64,000 nucleotides of DNA from Hymenobacter montanus (GTDB lineage: Bacteria > Bacteroidota > Bacteroidia > Cytophagales > Hymenobacteraceae): assembly GCF_014699115.1 (NCBI RefSeq), contig NZ_JACXAD010000002.1, forward strand, positions 62,001 through 126,000, read 5' to 3'. A program made the translations under genes and the position numbers. Positions 60,282-64,000 of this stretch are shown piece by piece. A model generated the notes under the pieces. The model worked only from the letters and a program-made list of their open reading frames with translations. It made no database searches and was not told the DNA's origin. Each line of letters begins with the position of its first letter. Position 1 is the stretch's first letter.

Positions 60282-60998
60282 ATGTTTACTAAGCTCGACC
60301 CTGCGAACGCTACAGGCCAGGACCACTTGATTTGGAAGATTCTGTTTGACCGCCAAACCGCGCTGCTGCACCGGCGGGCGGCTCCGGCCTTCAGCCAGGC
60401 CCTGGCTCGGTTGGGATTCCGTCGGGAAGCCATCCCGGACATTGACGAGCTGAGCGCCAACGTGTCGAAATACAGCGGGTGGCAATTGGCGCCCGTCGGC
60501 CGGCCGTTCGAGCCCGCCGCGTTTTTTGCCCGGCTGGCCGAGCGTCAGTTTCCGGTTGTGACCCGCATCCGGCCCATGCGGGCGTTCGACTTCAGCCCCG
60601 AGCCCGACTTGTTTCATGATTTGTTTGGGCACGTGCCCATGCTGCTCGACGAAGGACTGGCTAATTTTCTGCACGCGCTGGGCCAGGCCTACCAGGCGCA
60701 GCCAGTGGGCTCAGCAGCCCGGGAACAGTTGTGGGCACTGTATTTCTTCACTGCCGAGTTTGGCCTGGTGCAGCACGAAGGCCAGCCGCGCTTGTACGGC
60801 GCGGGCCTGCTTTCCTCAGCCGGCGAAATACACCACTGCGTGAACGAGAACACTCCCCGGCCGGTATTCGACCTGGCTACGGTGCTGCACACGCCGGTAA
60901 CGGGCACGCGCTACCAAAACCAGTATTTCATGCTGCCCGCCTGGGAGCAGCTGACGGATTGCGTGGCCGAGCTGGCCGGCTTGCTGGCCGTCGCGTAA
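60282..60998 (+). CDS. phhA: phenylalanine 4-monooxygenase (aromatic amino acid hydroxylase)
   Basis: A 238-residue iron and pterin enzyme that turns phenylalanine into tyrosine. Iron ligands are the two His in DLFHDLFGHVPML (about 111 and 116) and the Glu in YFFTAEFGLVQHEG (about 159). FPVVTRIRPMRAFDFSPEPD is the prokaryotic pterin-side segment. It is slightly shorter than other bacterial forms and lacks any regulatory ACT domain. It lies after the Trp operon behind a terminator, in the same direction. Confidence 0.9.
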   Translation: MFTKLDPANATGQDHLIWKILFDRQTALLHRRAAPAFSQALARLGFRREAIPDIDELSANVSKYSGWQLAPVGRPFEPAAFFARLAERQFPVVTRIRPMRAFDFSPEPDLFHDLFGHVPMLLDEGLANFLHALGQAYQAQPVGSAAREQLWALYFFTAEFGLVQHEGQPRLYGAGLLSSAGEIHHCVNENTPRPVFDLATVLHTPVTGTRYQNQYFMLPAWEQLTDCVAELAGLLAVA

Positions 60999-61049
60999 GG
61001 CGACGTAAGCGGGCTTGCTGGCCGGCCCGGGGCGAATAGCTAGCGTTCG

Positions 61050-61057
61050 TAGCTTCG
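61050..61057 (+). promoter_or_regulatory. candidate -7 box of the AraC-type gene (TAGCTTCG)
   Basis: TAGCTTCG, one mismatch from TAnnTTTG, lies four bases before the GTG start at 61062, again implying almost no leader. Confidence 0.3.
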
Positions 61058-61061
61058 CACC

Positions 61062-62348
61062 GTGCTATTTGAGTTCAGGCCCCAAAGCGCGTTGTTGCTG
61101 CCGTTCGTCGTGCCAGGGTTGGTGCTGGCGGGCCATTTGCTGATACGAGCGATCCGCACGGGTACGCTAGCCGATGGCCTGCTGGGCCTGCTGCTGCTGC
61201 TCAACGTGTTACCGGTGGCGCAGTGGATGCTCGGATTTGCCGGGTGGTACGACAGCCACGACCACTATTCCACGCTCATGTTCTACGTGCCGTGGCGGCC
61301 TTGGCTCGCCTGGGGGCCGGTATTTTACCTCTACTTCCGCAGTTTAACCAACCAGGCCTTCGGGCTGCGGCGGCACTGGTGGCACTTGGCGCCGTGGCTG
61401 GTGTACGTGGGGGCGCACGTGGCCATGGCCGTCTATGATATCGCCTGGGGGCATAAACTGCTCGGCCAGGCCCTGCCGTATCATTTTGGCACTAAGGGCC
61501 GTGGCGCAGCCTTTTTGGATGAGCTGAACGCGCTAAACGAACTAATCGGCTACGCCTCCATGCTGGGCTACGGCCTTGCTACCCTGCGCCGCTACCGCCG
61601 CTACCGCCGCTACCTCGACGACCATTTTTCGGACACGACTCGCCTCCGGTTTCGGGGCTTGCGCGATTTGTTACTGGCGGCCCTGTTGGCTCTGCTGGTA
61701 TGGTTGGGGCTCGTTGCGCTCGATGCCCTCGTTGGGCCCTTGGGCTACGGCGATTCCTGGTATGCTTACCTGGCCAATGGCGTCCTGATTTATTACCTCA
61801 GTGTGATCGGCCTGCAGGCCAACTATGCGGCAATAGTACCCTTGCGATTTGAGGCCGAGTCGGAAGCGCCCTCGCTGCTCAACCGCCCACCGCTTACCCC
61901 GGTAGCAGCGGGGGACCCTCCCGTGGAGGAGATTCCATTCGCAATGCCGGCAGGCAGCGGCATCAACGTATTGGAAACGCGGGCCTCGGCGACTATACTG
62001 GCGCCGGAGTTGCAGCCTTGGCGCGAAAAACTGTTGCGCTTAATGGAGGAAGAGCAGCCCTGGTTAGAGCCTGAGCTGACCCTGTCGGAGCTGGCGCACC
62101 GCCTTCGCACCAATACTTCCCTGCTTTCGCACGTCATCAATACCGGCTGTGGACAGAATTTTAATGATTTTGTGAATAGCTACCGCGTCGCTGAGGCCGA
62201 GCGTAAGCTACAAGACCCTTACCTGAGCCATTACTCGTTGGTAGGCATCGCGTTAGAATGCGGCTTTAATTCGAAGTCCACCTTTAACCGGGTGTTTAAA
62301 AAGCTCACCGGACGTACCCCTGGGGAAGTGAGTCGGCTCAAATCATAA
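61062..62348 (+). CDS. membrane-anchored AraC-family regulator
   Basis: A 428-residue protein with about seven hydrophobic helices in its first 250 residues (LLLPFVVPGLVLAGHLL, LLGLLLLLNVLPVAQWML and others) and a C-terminal AraC HTH pair (about 335-428). The HTH has LTLSELAHRLRTNTSLLSHV, FNDFVNSYRVAEAERKL and the signature IALECGFNSKSTFNRVFKKL (about 398-417). Such seven-TM AraC proteins are frequent in Bacteroidota and may sense ligands at the membrane. The start is GTG 61062; no ATG is available. It lies 63 bases after phhA; a regulatory link is possible but unproven. Confidence 0.85.
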   Translation: MLFEFRPQSALLLPFVVPGLVLAGHLLIRAIRTGTLADGLLGLLLLLNVLPVAQWMLGFAGWYDSHDHYSTLMFYVPWRPWLAWGPVFYLYFRSLTNQAFGLRRHWWHLAPWLVYVGAHVAMAVYDIAWGHKLLGQALPYHFGTKGRGAAFLDELNALNELIGYASMLGYGLATLRRYRRYRRYLDDHFSDTTRLRFRGLRDLLLAALLALLVWLGLVALDALVGPLGYGDSWYAYLANGVLIYYLSVIGLQANYAAIVPLRFEAESEAPSLLNRPPLTPVAAGDPPVEEIPFAMPAGSGINVLETRASATILAPELQPWREKLLRLMEEEQPWLEPELTLSELAHRLRTNTSLLSHVINTGCGQNFNDFVNSYRVAEAERKLQDPYLSHYSLVGIALECGFNSKSTFNRVFKKLTGRTPGEVSRLKS

Positions 62349-62444
62349 GCTGAGACGGCCCAAGTCGTAATATGAAGCGCTATGGCGGCTTCGTAAGGGG
62401 ACTTTTGGGCATCGTTTCACCAATGGCCCCGGCCGTCTTACTTC

Positions 62445-63140
62445 ATGAAAAACGCGATTACTTCCACCGCCCTAACTACTTGGCGCGCCACCGTCACTCT
62501 GGGACTACTTGCCTTTTGCCTGCACTTGGGTGTACTTACAGTCGAAGCCGGCTGGCCCACGCTGGAAGCCTCCGATTGGCTTACCAAGCAGGTCGGGTCG
62601 GCATTCTTCGGGGGCATGCACTTGCAGCAGGAGCTATTCGGGGGCTTGGTGCTGTTGCTGGCGATGGGAGCAAGCCGCTGGTCGGTCGATGGCTGGTTCC
62701 GCAATCGCCTCCGGACCTGGCTGCCCGGCGTGCGGCAGAGGCTATTTAGTAAGACCACTTTGGCTGCTTCGGTGGCCGTATTGGCCGCCGTATTGCTAGC
62801 CGGGCCGGTCGTGTCGGGTGGTCTTTCCGGGCACCTTCATTCCGATTTATCTATTGAGCCCGGCAAACAGTTTTTGCTCGGGGGAGGCCAGCGCGGGGCA
62901 TTTAAAGTAGTGGCAAAAAATAAAGGCAAGGTCGCCGTAGAAATCAAGGAGCGCCCCCGGGCCGGCGGCATTTTCGGTAAGGCTACCCTCCAGCCGGGTC
63001 AGCGAGGCGTCATCCGTTTTGCCGCGGGCTCTACCGCGGTGCTGCTCAACTCCAGCTCCACCCTGGCCAACCTAGACCTAACCGTGACGGGCGACACAGG
63101 GGCCCTCCGCATGAATTACGAGCCGATGGATGAGCGATAG
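62445..63140 (+). CDS. hypothetical membrane protein, 231 aa
   Basis: Three hydrophobic segments (VTLGLLAFCLHLGVLTVEA, LFGGLVLLLAMGA and AASVAVLAAVLLAGPVV) are followed by an extracytoplasmic beta-rich domain of about 90 residues. The domain has IEPGKQFLLGGGQRGAFKVV, NKGKVAVEIKERP and a closing strand pair. It is compatible with a small beta sandwich presented in the periplasm. No family recognised. Same strand as the AraC-type gene, 96 bases downstream. Confidence 0.6.
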   Translation: MKNAITSTALTTWRATVTLGLLAFCLHLGVLTVEAGWPTLEASDWLTKQVGSAFFGGMHLQQELFGGLVLLLAMGASRWSVDGWFRNRLRTWLPGVRQRLFSKTTLAASVAVLAAVLLAGPVVSGGLSGHLHSDLSIEPGKQFLLGGGQRGAFKVVAKNKGKVAVEIKERPRAGGIFGKATLQPGQRGVIRFAAGSTAVLLNSSSTLANLDLTVTGDTGALRMNYEPMDER

Positions 63141-63203
63141 TCCAAGCAGTGTATTCCGCCCTGGTTACGGAGTCGGCCGGACGCAGCCCGTAACCCGGTC
63201 CGG

Positions 63204-63674
63204 TTAATACCGCCAGCCAAGGCGCCGGTACACAAAGTGCAGCAGCCACAGCGGGCCAATCAGCAGAAACTGCAGGTCTTTGAGGAAGCTGGGCTTTTTG
63301 CCTTCCACCTGATGGCCCCAGAACTGCCCGACCCAGGCCAGGGCGAAAATGATGAGGCAAATGGCCCATAGTGGCAAGGCGGTGGCCCCCACCACTATGC
63401 GCAGGGCCAGGGCCATGGCCAGCCACACCAGCACCATGCCCAGGGCCAGCCGCCCGCTCAGGCGCACGTAGTACACGAGCGTCAGCGCCATTATCAGGGT
63501 ACCCCAATTCAGCCAGGGGCTGATGCTTTGGATGGCCCCCGGTACGGGCACCGACCACAGCAAACCCAGCAGCGAGAACATGATTAGCGGCACGCAAACC
63601 CAGTGTACCAGCTTATTAGTAGGATTCTGGTGGCTTTCGCCGTATTCGACGAGGAGGGCAGCAAGTGGGGCCAT
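63204..63674 (-). CDS. Mpo1/YGL010w-like (DUF962) membrane protein
   Basis: A 156-residue protein with four hydrophobic helices. The family signature EYGESHQNPTNKLVHWVCVP (about 10-29) is clear. The yeast relative Mpo1 is an iron-dependent dioxygenase in 2-hydroxy fatty-acid degradation; the conserved His residues of the first segment and the later FWGHQVEGKKPSFL (about 117-130) are present. In Bacteroidota, which contain hydroxy fatty acids and sphingolipids, a lipid role is plausible. Convergent with the 231-aa gene. Confidence 0.82.
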   Translation of the reverse strand: MAPLAALLVEYGESHQNPTNKLVHWVCVPLIMFSLLGLLWSVPVPGAIQSISPWLNWGTLIMALTLVYYVRLSGRLALGMVLVWLAMALALRIVVGATALPLWAICLIIFALAWVGQFWGHQVEGKKPSFLKDLQFLLIGPLWLLHFVYRRLGWRY

Positions 63675-63741
63675 GGTGGAAGGAGTGAGGAGGTGAAGCA
63701 GAGGAAGGAGGCGCTAGCGGCTAACAAGTTAGCAATAAAAA

Positions 63742-63767
63742 AAAGCCTTCCCGGCGGGGAAGGCTTT
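63742..63767 (-). terminator. terminator of the dienelactone hydrolase gene
   Basis: An 11-bp perfect stem (AAAGCCTTCCC, 63742-63752/63757-63767) has a four-base loop. On the minus strand it is followed by a run of T. Confidence 0.85.
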
Positions 63768-63788
63768 CTGGTATTCATCCCATCCGGC

Positions 63789-64000
63789 TTAGGCTTTCAC
63801 CTTGAATTTACCGCGCAGGTAGGCCAGGGCCCGGGCGTGCGCCTTGGTGGCGTACTCCTGGTTGAACTTGGGGTTCGAAGGGTTGGCGAAAGCGTGGTCG
63901 GCCTCGTAGGTCTCAATGGTTACTTTCTTGCCGGCCGCAGCCATGTCCTTCTTAAACTGGCCCACAACCTCGGGGTTAATCCATTTGTCCTGGCTGGCGA
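63789..64000 (-). CDS. dienelactone hydrolase family protein, C-terminal part (cut by window edge)
   Basis: The last 69 residues of an alpha/beta hydrolase. KWINPEVVGQFKKDMAAAGK is followed by VTIETYEADHAFANPSNPKF, carrying the catalytic His in the DHAF context typical of dienelactone hydrolases, then YATKAHARALAYLRGKF. The nucleophile and start lie beyond the window. Such enzymes hydrolyse small esters or lactones; a signal peptide cannot be judged. Confidence 0.8.
   Translation of the reverse strand, partial: ASQDKWINPEVVGQFKKDMAAAGKKVTIETYEADHAFANPSNPKFNQEYATKAHARALAYLRGKFKVKA

Overview
The window is a GC-rich stretch of a Bacteroidota chromosome. It is most likely from the Hymenobacteraceae (Hymenobacter or a close relative), but that genus is inferred from gene content and style, not proven. 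The evidence is a SusC/SusD starch locus, type IX secretion C-terminal domains, SPII lipoproteins, a fused E1 alpha/beta 2-oxoacid dehydrogenase, a DUF2027-Smr protein, a short-form AMP nucleosidase, and promoters with the Bacteroidota -7 box TAnnTTTG.

Layout. Positions 1-6.4 kb: a cut GNAT gene, an unknown protein, fabG divergent from a geranylgeranyl-reductase-like flavoprotein, a SUKH protein, a palindrome-rich gap with a partial copy of the neighbouring TPR gene, a TPR lipoprotein, a small S24-like protein and a decayed reading frame. 6.4-17.3 kb: housekeeping metabolism (lpdA, mqo, type I asparaginase, tRNA-Ser(GGA), UMF1-type MFS transporter, DinB, amidohydrolase lipoprotein, AMP nucleosidase, a lone HsdR-N nuclease domain). 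17.6-36 kb: an alkaline-phosphatase-superfamily membrane enzyme, two small unknown genes, alanine dehydrogenase, a VOC protein, a DUF1573 protein, the E1 fusion, a LuxE-like acyl transferase, an NtrC-type regulator without a DNA-binding domain, RNase P RNA, an AT-rich orphan, an M1 peptidase, DUF2027-Smr and DUF2279.

36-51 kb is a starch/glucan locus. It holds a secreted GH13 amylase with a T9SS tail, a sugar kinase, a second T9SS-tailed protein, then (minus strand) SusC, SusD, a DUF5004-like lipoprotein and a secreted protein whose domain is repeated at the amylase N-terminus. An esterase with a glycogen-binding-like domain lies beside it. 51.7-60 kb is a complete tryptophan operon, trpE-G-D-C-F-B-A plus a DAHP synthase. 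It is preceded by what reads as a classical attenuator: a 25-codon leader peptide with three consecutive Trp codons, followed by a strong terminator. This is the most striking feature of the window. A phenylalanine hydroxylase follows, with a terminator hairpin ending 11 nt before its start codon. The last 3 kb carry a membrane-anchored AraC regulator, an unknown membrane protein, an Mpo1-like protein and the end of a dienelactone hydrolase.

How things fit together. Supply of aromatic amino acids (DAHP synthase, Trp operon) and their breakdown (phenylalanine hydroxylase) sit side by side under what look like RNA-level switches. Convergent gene pairs are separated by unusually long perfect hairpins that work as two-way terminators. 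Small low-GC genes and gene remnants are scattered between GC-rich core genes, suggesting repeated insertion and decay.
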